This document shows positions 10,187-18,935 of a DNA stretch of 27,487 nucleotides, piece by piece. Where the stretch lies: assembly GCF_000090795.2 (NCBI RefSeq), contig NW_003547034.1, forward strand, positions 1 through 27,487, in the 5' to 3' direction. The position numbers were made by a program, and so were the translations under genes. The DNA comes from Amphimedon queenslandica. Its lineage: Eukaryota > Porifera > Demospongiae > Haplosclerida > Niphatidae. The notes beneath the pieces were generated by a model that saw only the letters and a program-made list of their open reading frames with translations, ran no database searches and was not told the origin of the DNA. Within the stretch, counting starts at the first letter, position 1, and each line of letters opens with the position of its first letter.

Positions 10187-10922
10187 CTTCCACAATTTCT
10201 TAATTTTTATTCCATTGTCTCCGGGTATCACCATAGGTATGTGCAATGGCAATCTAATTAATAGCTTTTCCTGTCACTGCCAGTTGGTGACATCCATTCG
10301 AAGTCTTTTGAATCTTTAGATTTCCACATCCATGAGTTTATCATTAATTTTGTTTTATTAAGTACTATTTGCCTTACTGTGAATGTGACCCCACAACCTT
10401 TAATTGTGTCCAGTAATTTGTCTCAATGTGTTGTTGTGTCTCTTGTATGCAATGCTATTGTTGCCTTAACTAAATTACTAATTAAAATATCACTGATCCT
10501 CAGCATCAAGTGCAACTCTCAACAACAACCTGCAATAGGTATAGTGATTTGTGAAACATTAAAATTGCTTACATTGCTCAATTCTATGTCAATTAAAGGA
10601 GGATGTAATACTCCCTGGCTCTTCTTTTTCGCACATTCATGAAGCAATTGTAGTGTTCTTTTAATTGGCACCAATGTTGTATCATATCTTTTGTTATCAT
10701 AAAATTGATGACGAGTTTTTATGCCAAGTGTTTTCTTTTGACTTTTCATTATTGTGCAAGCATAATTAGACTGTGCAGCATTCATGCCCATCATCATCAA
10801 CAAAAACCATCATATTTAAAATGTAATTAATTTTGATAGAGTTTTAGCACAAACTCTACTCTACCTTGTAATCTCCCAAATTAATGGACAGAATTATTTA
10901 TGCATGAAGCAAATCTTTTATT

Positions 10923-11395
10923 ACATAGGTGGTAGCCTATATGTAGAATTGTGGTTGATTTTTCAAGATGTCAGCCATTTTTATGATTTTCAATCACTTA
11001 TAACTCTTTTATCTTACGTTGTACAGCCTTGTAAAAAGCTTAGATGAGTTCTCCTTCACTGAGCGATACTCCTGGTACCTTTAAAGTGAACTGTAATGTA
11101 GCGGGAGCATTTTTGGAAAACAGGCCCAACCAAATTCAAATTACTACAAAATTCTTTGGACTTTTTCTTCTTCTTTCATCTTCTTCTATGCACCGCATTA
11201 TCTTTTAATCCAGAGAACTGCTCAACTTGCTCTTTACATCACTCCTTTGGGCTTGGGTCAAGGACCACAAAGGCAGTTTCAAAAAGAAGCAAAACAGAGA
11301 ACAAAATGAAAGACAAAATCCAGCTGCAGCCGCCATGTGGGTTTGTGGTTTGACGCCATTTAAATTTATGCGCACGTTATTAGCATGAATATAAA
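10923..11395 (+). repeat. Dispersed repeat C, copy 1
   Basis: About 80% similar by eye to 15843-16330, both in the same orientation. Shared strings include TTGATTTTTCAAGATG, TTAGATGAGTTCTCCTTCAC, TGTAGCGGGAGCA and a TTCTTCTTTCATCTTCT pyrimidine tract. The left end has a small hairpin (ATAGGT-GGTA-GCCTAT). Near the right end lie GACGCCATTT, TATGCGCACG and a TATA box (TATAAATAG, about 11390). It separates two coding parts of the pseudogene 9539-12976, so it probably inserted there. Element type unknown. Confidence 0.75.
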
Positions 11396-11456
11396 TAGCC
11401 TAACCACATTATCATAACAGATTGTAATTTCTGAACTTAAGAAAAAAGAATGGAAA

Positions 11457-12037
11457 CAAGTAAATAAAAAACATTAAAAATGGGAAAATAGTTGGATTGA
11501 GTTGGGAAAAAGTAAGGAAACAAGGTACTTGCAAACTGGTGTGGTAAGAAATCCTACACCACTGCATGAAGATTACTACCCAAAAGCACAGCAATTATCC
11601 TCACAGCCAACTATGATAGCACTATGAACAGGGGTCGATCTAGGATTTAATTTTTGGGGGGGCAATTATGAGTTAGGAGGGGGTAATTAGGGGGTGTGGT
11701 CAACTAAGCTTGTGCAAAACTTTTAGGGAAGTAAAAATTATAAAGACTAAGCCTGTTAAAATGGGCTCTATTGTGGTTTAAAGATTATTGACATAGTCCA
11801 GTACTGCAGCTGCTTCACAGCTCACATAGGTAAACCAAAGTTTACATTACTCCAAAATATTTTTGGGGGCGCATTGACCCCCCTGGCCCCCCCATAGATC
11901 CGCCACTGACTATGAAGCCTTTTTTTCATGCAGTGGTGTAGGATTTCTTACCACACCAGTTTGCAAGTACCTTCTTGTTTCCTTTTTCCCAATTCAATCC
12001 TACTATTTTCCCATTTTTAATGTTTTTTATTTACTTG
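11457..12037. mobile_element. Foldback element with 113-bp arms
   Basis: Left arm 11457-11570 and right arm 11925-12037 are near-perfect reverse complements (a few substitutions and small indels). The arms start CAAGTAAATAAAAAACATT at the outside and end ACCACTGCATGAA at the inside. Without the hAT MITE nested in its loop, the loop would be only about 70 bases. The outer right edge cuts the coding frame of the TE pseudogene just after APVLDE. I could not see a clear target duplication. Confidence 0.72.
11621..11916. mobile_element. hAT-type MITE (280 bp) with 8-bp target duplication
   Basis: ACTATGAA occurs immediately on both sides (11621-11628 and 11909-11916). Between them, 11629-11908 starts CAGGGGTCGATCTAGG and ends in the complement of CAGTGGCGGATCTATG, an imperfect 16-bp inverted repeat followed by G-runs. 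Eight-base duplications and CAGNGGCGGAT-type ends are typical of hAT elements. No ORF; it would rely on a transposase from elsewhere. It sits in the loop of the foldback, so it is the younger of the two. Confidence 0.88.
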
Positions 12038-13002
12038 CCTCATCTAATACAGGTGCAAAACCTTCTTTCAGTGCTAAATAGTTTTCATTGCCAGAGAATA
12101 GCTAATGTATGGTTTCCTGTTGTAAGTACGATTCTAACATGATTATTTCATCTTATCATAGCTGGACATACCATTTGCAGAGACAGAAGCATCGTCCCAA
12201 ATGCGAAAGGGAAATGACAACAAGATGCATCATAATAACCTGTGGAAAGGTGCTCCATTACCACTTAGTTTCATGACAATTTGAGAAGTTGTTGCAATTT
12301 CCTACACGTGAATGTACATAAGCACATTATTTTTGCTTTGCAGCTAACCATTCTTGATAGTACCTCTTCGATGCAAGCAGTTAATTTTTGGTAACATGCA
12401 AAATATGGGCATGGTAGACAATGCATTTCAAGTTCCAAGATATGCATTTTCATCTCTCCTTAACAAGATATGATCAGGGTAGTGATATATGGCACATAGA
12501 AAGCTTGTGATAAAATTTGTGAAAGACACAATAACAGTCTAAGAGAAAGGTGATTTCATCTATTTTATAGGGTAGATTGCTATACAGGTATGTACATTTA
12601 CTCTGACTTGAGGCGGTTGATATTGATTCATGAGAAGAGTATTTGTAGTGGCTGACTGGTGGATAAGTTGGGAATCCAGATTCATTTTCTGATTGATATT
12701 CAGAATGATACTTTATTGTTATGATTTCATCTGAATTGTTAACTTTTAGAATCAGATCCTTGACATTGACACTAAAGGAATCCAAGAGAACCATAAAGCT
12801 CTCTTCCATGATTTCTTTATGGCTATTTTGCGACGTCGTTGCCTTTCACCAACACCATTGATTCCTATACCTTTGTTTTCATAGCTTGTATGAGTTAGCC
12901 TGGTTACTTCAGAAATCATATTCTTTATAATGCCATCTCTTTTATTTACCTCAGATCTACATAATTCGAAGCAACATTAAAGTGACTTATAGTATGTTGA
13001 TA

Positions 13003-13573
13003 AGCTATGTGCTATTCTCGCCCAACCCCTTCGCTACCTGCAGAGGTTGGGTCAGGAGACACTGCTATTTAAAATGTATGCATTCATGCAACAGAAGTGG
13101 TGTCAGAACCAGATTGCTGAACTCACTGAAGGATAAGCAGTCACATGACCAAGGAGATCTGTTTAAAAAAAAAGAGGAGTGAGGACTAAATGAAGAAAGG
13201 AAGGAGCCTGTAATGCATCCTGGACTTCATTTCCAATTTTTAAGAGCAGCATTACTGTGCTGCATACTACAGTGATGCCATTGCACTTATGGACATACAA
13301 TACTGTCACATGTTTACAATAAAACGTCATCAATAAAAGTATATACTGAGGCACTTTGTGAAGAGTTGCTGCTCTTAAATCTGCCTGATATGTCCAAGAG
13401 ACTCTATCCTTGACTTTTCTAAGCTGCAAAGCATCTGTTTCAGCTATATTGACCAATCTAGTCTCCTCTGTCACATGATGTAGGTCAACCATGTGTTCTT
13501 TGCACACATGACAGAGTCTCCTGACCCATCCCCCCCAGGTAGAGAAGGGGTGGAGTGAGACTAGCTATGTGCT
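13003..13573. mobile_element. 549-bp inverted-repeat element with 11-bp target duplication
   Basis: AGCTATGTGCT is repeated exactly at 13003-13013 and 13563-13573. The DNA between has 51-bp terminal inverted repeats (13014-13064 and 13512-13562) that match at about 80%, including CTACCTG and GGGTCAGGAGAC. Long terminal repeats with a duplication of 9-11 bases point to the Mutator-like group, as an inference. The interior has one 114-codon minus-strand ORF (13163-13507) that I do not recognise and that may be chance or captured DNA. It lies just 5' of the visible start of pseudogene 9539-12976. Confidence 0.75.
13163..13507 (-). CDS. Unrecognised ORF inside the inverted-repeat element
   Basis: 114 codons beginning MCKEHMVDLHHVTEETRLV. 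A mildly hydrophobic middle (YILLLMTFYCKHVTVLY) and a hydrophobic end, no known motif, no zinc finger or catalytic triad. It is contained wholly between the terminal repeats. It is too short for a transposase. It could be a piece of host sequence picked up by the element or a chance frame. Confidence 0.2.
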   Translation of the reverse strand: MCKEHMVDLHHVTEETRLVNIAETDALQLRKVKDRVSWTYQADLRAATLHKVPQYILLLMTFYCKHVTVLYVHKCNGITVVCSTVMLLLKIGNEVQDALQAPSFLHLVLTPLFF

Positions 13574-13796
13574 TACTTTAAGTTCTCAATAGTCCTCAGA
13601 ATCTCATTTATGGCAATGTCGTACATCCAAGCATTTCTTTAATAGTGATACTTTCTTCCCTTTTGTCAATCAAGCCAGACTGCTGGAAATTTTTGTTCCT
13701 TTGTTACAAAGTCAATCTTCAAGTCTGCCTAAAACAACCTCCTTTGATTCGCTTAGTAATGGATGAATTATACAAAAACTGACATGATGATCTCCA

Positions 13797-13902
13797 CTCT
13801 GCTCTAGGCCTTCGTGGAATAAGCCAGCATAAGTTTGAGCATAATAGGACACAAAAGCATGTAGCATAATGTAAGCATAATAAAACTAAATATTGGCATA
13901 AT
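13797..13902 (-). repeat. Subterminal GCATAAT cluster at the 3' side of the hAT element
   Basis: GCATAAT occurs at 13839, 13864, 13875 and 13896, with GCATAAG at 13827, all in one orientation. Just outside is CACTCTGCTCTAGG (13796-13809), which resembles a worn hAT end of the CAGNGGCGGCTCTAGG type. Repeated short motifs next to the ends serve as transposase binding sites in hAT elements. The exact terminus and target duplication are not resolved. Confidence 0.5.
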
Positions 13903-13940
13903 AGAGTTACATATCTTTTTTCAAAAAACAATATAAAATA

Positions 13941-15817
13941 TTAGTTCACTGATACATATGAGTCCACTGATTCTTCAGAGTCACTTTTGTTGTACCTTAT
14001 CATTAATGCCAGGGTCACATATTCCTCAAAAGCAGCCTGCTGGCTACTAAAATGACAAAAACTGTTTCCACAGACGCTGACTAAGGCTGGCAAGGTAACA
14101 CTTTTCTACAAGCATCAGCCCAAAATGGAACTTTACTGGAGTTCTGTTTCCACCAAAGAAGTGGGTCAACTTCCACTACATCTTCTGTTAAAGCAAAATA
14201 GGCTGGTAATTCAGATTTAAACTGCTTTAGAGTTTTTTGTTGTCAAAACACTTAAAGGTGCATAAAGAATTAACAGTTGAAGCATTTTATTTTTGTGTAT
14301 TAACCTTAGTAGGAAGGAACAGCTGTGCTGCCTTAAATGCATCAACTACTGGTAATAAATCAACATAACAATCTTTTGTTACAAGCAGTCATAGGCTGGC
14401 TTTACACATGATTTAGCATAATGTGCCAACTTATTTTCTGGCTTAGATGGACTTGCTAACTTCTTTGGAATGGGATAACTGTTGGGTAAGTGTGAAATAT
14501 AAATTGCTGCCTTGATAGAAGAAATAACTTTATAGCATTCTAATGCAACTGGTCCAACACCTTCCTATTTTTAAGTAGCCTTAACATGGGCTCACCTGCA
14601 TCAACTGTAACGACCAATTCCAGTAGCAGTTCCTTTGTGGAAGTGAGTAAGAAATGTAGGTTTTCATTTGATTTAGGAGCAGTATCAGACAAGGCTAATT
14701 ATTTTATGAAGTCTGGAACATCACCAAACAGCTCAATCACCTGCTTTACGCATTCTCATTTGCTCCACCACCTCGTTGGACTATATGTAACAATGGCTTT
14801 GCCTGTTCTTTCATGCAACATCAATCGAGATTTGTGGCTATGTTTGAACATCTGCTCCCAGTGTTTGACAAACTTGTCTAACTTGGAACACGGAAATTCT
14901 CACGTACAGTGTTGAGTGTATGAGAGAAACAACCTATGCCTAGAGCTGACAGGTACATAACAGAAAGAGTGGTGACTGCTACATTATTGACTGACTGGGA
15001 ATGCCAAGTTCAGCAGACAAGACTTCTCGAGCTGCTTCCTCATGTAGACTTAGCTAACAAGCTTCTGCTTGAGAAGTCCATTCTGAGCAATAACGAAAAA
15101 CAACCACCGAAGCTTCTCTTAATCTTGATGTTCAATCAAAACTGACAGAAGCATCCTTGCCTTCTTTCCCTGATGTACGACTTGCTTCTCCATCTTTAGT
15201 AGTGGTGGGATGTAGTCCATCATATGAGAGCTCTGACTTATTCTTAATGCATTTTGTTCTAGAAGGTTACGAAGATTATCTAGTTTTGAAATTGGAATAC
15301 CTGCATATAAAATTTGCTTAACTTCTTTAGCAATATAGACTCTCTCCTCTATTGAAATACTACAAACTGCTGGATGAACTTCTGTATCATAAGAGGTAAG
15401 GGTTTTAGTTGAATCCCGTTCTTTAGCTGCTTTGGACTGTAACTGCTTTAATGATTATTGATGCTTGTCACCACAAGGTATGTGGTTTTTAACAGTGCTT
15501 TAAATGACCTTTTTCTTCCCTACTAGCAGTGCAGCAAAGTTTCCCACTTCAAACTGTTTGGCACTCGTCAATAAAGTCATTTACTCTAGCTGCAGGGGTA
15601 ATGCTTTTTGGATCCGTTTTATTTGTTACTCCTGCCTTGTGCTTCTTGTTACAGGTAGTAGTTGGCTTTTTTTCTTCCTTTGTCTTGATAGTTCAGGTCT
15701 TAGTGGTGCTTGTAGTTTGTCTAGCAAAGAAACTGCTACATGATCCTGAGGCTTATGCTGTTCAGATGAGTCTGGAACTTCAGCTTCTTCAGAATCAGAA
15801 ATAGTGATACTACTCAT
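13941..15817 (-). pseudogene. hAT-superfamily transposase, degraded
   Basis: Minus-strand gene of about 625 codons with many stops and shifts. It starts at ATG 15817 with an acidic, Ser-rich head (MSSITISDSEEAEVPDSSEQ) and a basic patch (RQRKKKSQ). Pieces recognisable further on: KLAHYAKSCVKPAYD (near 14410), LLPVVDAFKAAQLF, LKQFKSELPAYFAL, VDPLLWWKQNSSKVPFWAD, ACRKVLPCQP then a stop then SASVETVF, and, in a new frame, QQAAFEEYVTLALMIRYN, ending at TAA 13941-13943. The WWK...P..A...RKVL pattern is the C-terminal dimerisation domain of hAT transposases. The zinc finger normally expected near the N-terminus is not clearly visible. Not functional. Its length agrees with the usual 600-700 residues. 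Confidence 0.85.
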
Positions 15818-15842
15818 AGCAGGACCACAAACCTGCCATATT

Positions 15843-16330
15843 ATATAGGCGGTAGCCTATATGTAGGGTTGAGGTTGATTTTTCAAGATGGCGACCAAAT
15901 TTATAATTTTCAAATGATTATAACTCTTCTATCTTACCTTGTACGGCCTTACAAATTGCTTAGATGAGTTCTCCTTCACTGAGCGATTCTCCTGGTACCT
16001 ATAAAGTGTACCGCAATGTAGCGGGAGCAATTCTGGATAATAGGCCCAAATTCAAATTTCTGCAAAATTCTTCAGATTTTTTTTCTTCTTCTTTCATCTT
16101 CTATCTCCCCTCTAATCTTTTAAGCCAGAGAAGTGGTTAAGTTGGCTTTTACATCACTCTTTTGGACTTGGTACGAGGATCACAAAGGTAGTTTTAGAAT
16201 CTTCATTCACTTTTATGGGCAAAAAAAAAGTATTATAGGCGTGATAATGCACACCCTCTCCTTTGCATACGCCATTTTGAAATAACATGCGCATGCTCAG
16301 AGTTGCCATAGCGACTGAAATCATTTATAA
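15843..16330 (+). repeat. Dispersed repeat C, copy 2
   Basis: Second copy of the repeat at 10923-11395. It begins with a perfect hairpin (ATATAGGC, loop GGTA, GCCTATAT; 15843-15862). Soon after comes CAAGATGGCGACC, a YY1-type site, which is changed in copy 1. Copies diverge in the last third, where copy 2 has a poly-A insertion and richer promoter motifs. It lies 25 bases upstream of the hAT pseudogene start, and copy 1 likewise lies just 5' of a minus-strand coding block. Confidence 0.75.
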
Positions 16331-16431
16331 GTCCACTCTGTTCTTTCTTTTCTCTTCTTCTGCAGTTCTGCTTGCTTTTAAGGAGTGCGCAGAGTAAGAG
16401 ATTACCAGTTCTTTTAAGAGCTACTGAAAGG
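16270..16431 (+). promoter_or_regulatory. Promoter-like block with first-exon donor
   Basis: Within 160 bases: CGCCATTTTG (16270-16279, YY1-like on the other strand), TGCGCATGCTCA (16288-16299, close to the NRF-1 palindrome), TATA box TTTATAAG (16324-16331), a TCT-type pyrimidine tract (16341-16361) about 25 bases further, and a donor AAAG|GTAAAT (16431). This is the order of a plus-strand core promoter with a short leader exon. The pyrimidine tract plus CTGCAG (ending 16365) could instead be a splice acceptor. The target would be the Helitron coding region beyond the gap, which cannot be verified. Confidence 0.4.
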
Positions 16432-16573
16432 TAAATAAATTAGTAATTAAAATGTTTATACTTCCTAAATTAACTAGAGTGATTTTAACGTTCAGCTGCT
16501 CTGTTAGTTGGAGATAGTTTTGATCAGCTGCACTTGAATTTTATATAGCACTTTGTTGGGTTACATCAAGATA

Positions 16574-17336
16574 NNNNNNNNNNNNNNNNNNNNNNNNNNN
16601 NNNNNNNNNNNNNNNNNNNNNNNNNNNNNNNNNNNNNNNNNNNNNNNNNNNNNNNNNNNNNNNNNNNNNNNNNNNNNNNNNNNNNNNNNNNNNNNNNNNN
16701 NNNNNNNNNNNNNNNNNNNNNNNNNNNNNNNNNNNNNNNNNNNNNNNNNNNNNNNNNNNNNNNNNNNNNNNNNNNNNNNNNNNNNNNNNNNNNNNNNNNN
16801 NNNNNNNNNNNNNNNNNNNNNNNNNNNNNNNNNNNNNNNNNNNNNNNNNNNNNNNNNNNNNNNNNNNNNNNNNNNNNNNNNNNNNNNNNNNNNNNNNNNN
16901 NNNNNNNNNNNNNNNNNNNNNNNNNNNNNNNNNNNNNNNNNNNNNNNNNNNNNNNNNNNNNNNNNNNNNNNNNNNNNNNNNNNNNNNNNNNNNNNNNNNN
17001 NNNNNNNNNNNNNNNNNNNNNNNNNNNNNNNNNNNNNNNNNNNNNNNNNNNNNNNNNNNNNNNNNNNNNNNNNNNNNNNNNNNNNNNNNNNNNNNNNNNN
17101 NNNNNNNNNNNNNNNNNNNNNNNNNNNNNNNNNNNNNNNNNNNNNNNNNNNNNNNNNNNNNNNNNNNNNNNNNNNNNNNNNNNNNNNNNNNNNNNNNNNN
17201 NNNNNNNNNNNNNNNNNNNNNNNNNNNNNNNNNNNNNNNNNNNNNNNNNNNNNNNNNNNNNNNNNNNNNNNNNNNNNNNNNNNNNNNNNNNNNNNNNNNN
17301 NNNNNNNNNNNNNNNNNNNNNNNNNNNNNNNNNNNN
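16574..17336. other. Assembly gap (763 N)
   Basis: Unsequenced. It hides the 5' end of the Helitron, the start of its first gene and the junction with the promoter-like block. ORFs drawn across it are artefacts. Confidence 0.99.
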
Positions 17337-17337
17337 C

Positions 17338-18471
17338 AGATCCCACAAAGTAGGTGTATTGATACGTGCATCAAATAGCATTAGGAAATTGAAGTTGAAT
17401 AGCTTTAGGGATTTTGGTGAGCAATGTCACACAAAGAATAGTGAGCCTTATTTTTATGAATCAGCATATTTGTATCCTGATGATAATTCTGATAGCCAAT
17501 TAAATAGTGCAATTGCAATCCCTGTTGATACAAATGGCACCTGTTATGTAGCAGGGGTTGTTGAAGTATCATGTATTGATAGAGTAGAGAAATGTAATGA
17601 TGAGAGTGAGTCTGAAGATGACAATTTTGATAACAATAGAATGTATACTAATAAGAAAAAGCCTACCCTCAAATGGCACTGTACAGACAGGTGCAAGCCT
17701 TTATTAGAAAGTGATGTTAGTTCTATTATTGAAGTTAGATGTTATTTTGATGAACCCATTATAGAATTGAGGAAGCATTTAGATGCATATGATTGTCCTA
17801 ACAAGCATTATATGACAAGATCCCTGCATGTTGAAGAAATAGATCAAGTGCATGAACATGATTTCTGCGATTATCCAAATGTAACAGTAATTGTTAAAAC
17901 AGATGAAAATGGCGTTGAAAAATATTTTAAATATTCAGAAATTATTTGTGAAAGGATAGGCCATCCTATTGTGTGTAGTAGTAATGGTACTGAATGTAAG
18001 AGCATGCTGCGTATTTTACACAATGCATCTGTTCATTATCCTTCGTTGAGACGCCTTTTGAAACACTTTTATGATGCTAAAAATGCCCATTTAACAATAG
18101 ATATTATTGATTCTTCCCTTGCTGATGGTGATATAGCACAATTGATAGATTTCAAAATTAATGAAGCCGATGAGACTGAATTTGATAATGTGTATTACGC
18201 TATTAATGATGGCGAAGAAGAAGACCCATTTAGAATACCAAACTTAGATATTGTACTTTATTTTCAGTATTCAGATGCTATTGATGAATTTAAGAAAGCT
18301 TTGTCTGCTGAGGCTGTCAATGCTTATTGCAGTTGTGAGAGGCTTTTACAAAAAAAGAGTGTCACTGAAGCTAAAAATTTAGATAGTGATGTTTGGAATA
18401 TTCTATTAGATTACATTAGAGAAAATGATCCTACGGCATTAAATAAAGTTATGTATATTTGTAATCAGTGA
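17338..18471 (+). CDS. Helitron N-terminal ORF, acidic, 5' end in gap
   Basis: Open frame of 377 codons from the gap edge to TGA 18469-18471; it enters the gap without a stop, so the true start is unseen. No ATG is required at 17359, where the codon is TTG. It is rich in Asp, Glu and Asn, with an acidic stretch (ESESEDDNFDNN, about residue 90), a Cys/His set (KWHCTDRCKP) and a later CSCERLL..KSVT segment. The latter resembles the Cys-containing motif that precedes the DUF6570 region in related Helitrons. Not otherwise recognised. The frame passes by a one-base shift into the next segment (overlap CAGTGAAACC), so it was probably continuous with it. No stop or shift interrupts this part, unlike the next 4.5 kb. 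Confidence 0.7.
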   Translation, partial: RSHKVGVLIRASNSIRKLKLNSFRDFGEQCHTKNSEPYFYESAYLYPDDNSDSQLNSAIAIPVDTNGTCYVAGVVEVSCIDRVEKCNDESESEDDNFDNNRMYTNKKKPTLKWHCTDRCKPLLESDVSSIIEVRCYFDEPIIELRKHLDAYDCPNKHYMTRSLHVEEIDQVHEHDFCDYPNVTVIVKTDENGVEKYFKYSEIICERIGHPIVCSSNGTECKSMLRILHNASVHYPSLRRLLKHFYDAKNAHLTIDIIDSSLADGDIAQLIDFKINEADETEFDNVYYAINDGEEEDPFRIPNLDIVLYFQYSDAIDEFKKALSAEAVNAYCSCERLLQKKSVTEAKNLDSDVWNILLDYIRENDPTALNKVMYICNQ

Positions 18472-18935
18472 AACCAATTATTAGGAAAAATGAAATTCCA
18501 GCACGTTGTGTACTCAATGGGCTAAAGTGTGAGCCACTACCCAAAGAATTGGAAAACTTAGATCCTTTAAGTTGCCAGTTAAGACAGAGAGCTAAGTGTT
18601 TTCAGACAATTGTTAGACTAGGCGCACACACCTTAAAAGTGCCTACCTATAATTCTTTGAAGGCTCTGAAAGGTGCAATGTTTTATTTACCCCTTCCATT
18701 AGAAAAAACCATGGAAACTTTAAATGAGGTTGATATAGATTCTAATCACTTGCCTAATCCAGAACTTTATATTATTATTAATGGACAGCCTACTAAATCA
18801 AATAATGTCTGGCGTAATTTAGTTGATGTAAATAAAATAACAGCAGCACTAAGAAAATTAAAAGAAATAAATTGGCTTTATAGAAACGTAGATGATGATT
18901 CAATTGATGAATCGACTAAAATGTTATACAAGTAG
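18468..18935 (+). pseudogene. Helitron DUF6570-like region
   Basis: 155 codons. Shows the family outline: IPARCVLNGLKCEPLPKELE, then LDPLSCQLRQRAKCFQTIVR, a VPTY.SL...KG block, FYLPLPLEKTMETLNEV, and PELYIIINGQPTKSNNVW. This domain lies upstream of the Rep domain in many animal Helitrons; its role is not known. It begins in a shifted frame relative to the ORF before it and ends by a one-base shift near 18930, after which the frame continues as VVSNTTC, a TAA (18953-18955), then MLEKAND. Confidence 0.82.

Larger units (their letters stand above)
9539..12976 (-). pseudogene. Transposase-like TE gene, broken and interrupted, family unnamed
   Basis: A single minus-strand gene can be followed through frameshifts and insertions. 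In order: an open N-terminal frame (12976-12770) with GERQRRRKI; a shifted frame with LDSFSVNVKDL; FYHKLSM and, after a stop, SYLVKER; PYFACYQKL (near 12400); KLSGNGAPFHR (near 12250); GNHTLAI then ENYLALKEGFAPVLDE (to 12040); MMMGMNAAQSNYAC (10800); HPPLIDIEL; a TGA at 10519-10521; ELHLMLRISDILI; EKLLIRLP; a 52-bp intron (10135-10186); DFNDIYS; GLKYFSGQG; VENNHDSTRRNY; SNYMDAP. This set recurs, as I recall it, in uncharacterised multi-copy proteins of sponges, cnidarians and some fungi, probably transposases. Several stops and shifts make it non-functional. The part 10811-12037 is displaced by inserted repeats. The true 5' end may lie beyond 12976. Confidence 0.72.

Noticed and set aside
10379-10642. 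Plus-strand ORF of 87 codons.
   Set aside because: Antisense to the ELHLMLRISD segment of the TE pseudogene.
12053-12284. Two plus-strand exons with a 40-bp intron (GTAAGT ... CTAAC ... ATAG) reading 63 open codons.
   Set aside because: The minus strand of the same DNA carries KLSGNGAPFHR, GNHTLAI and ENYLALKEGFAPVLDE in the order expected for the TE pseudogene, so the plus reading is a shadow.
14586-15145. Plus-strand ORFs of 109 and 69 codons.
   Set aside because: Antisense to the hAT transposase pseudogene; protein-like pattern is on the minus strand.
16541-17381. Long ORFs on both strands across 16574-17336.
   Set aside because: They run through the N gap and have no sequence content.
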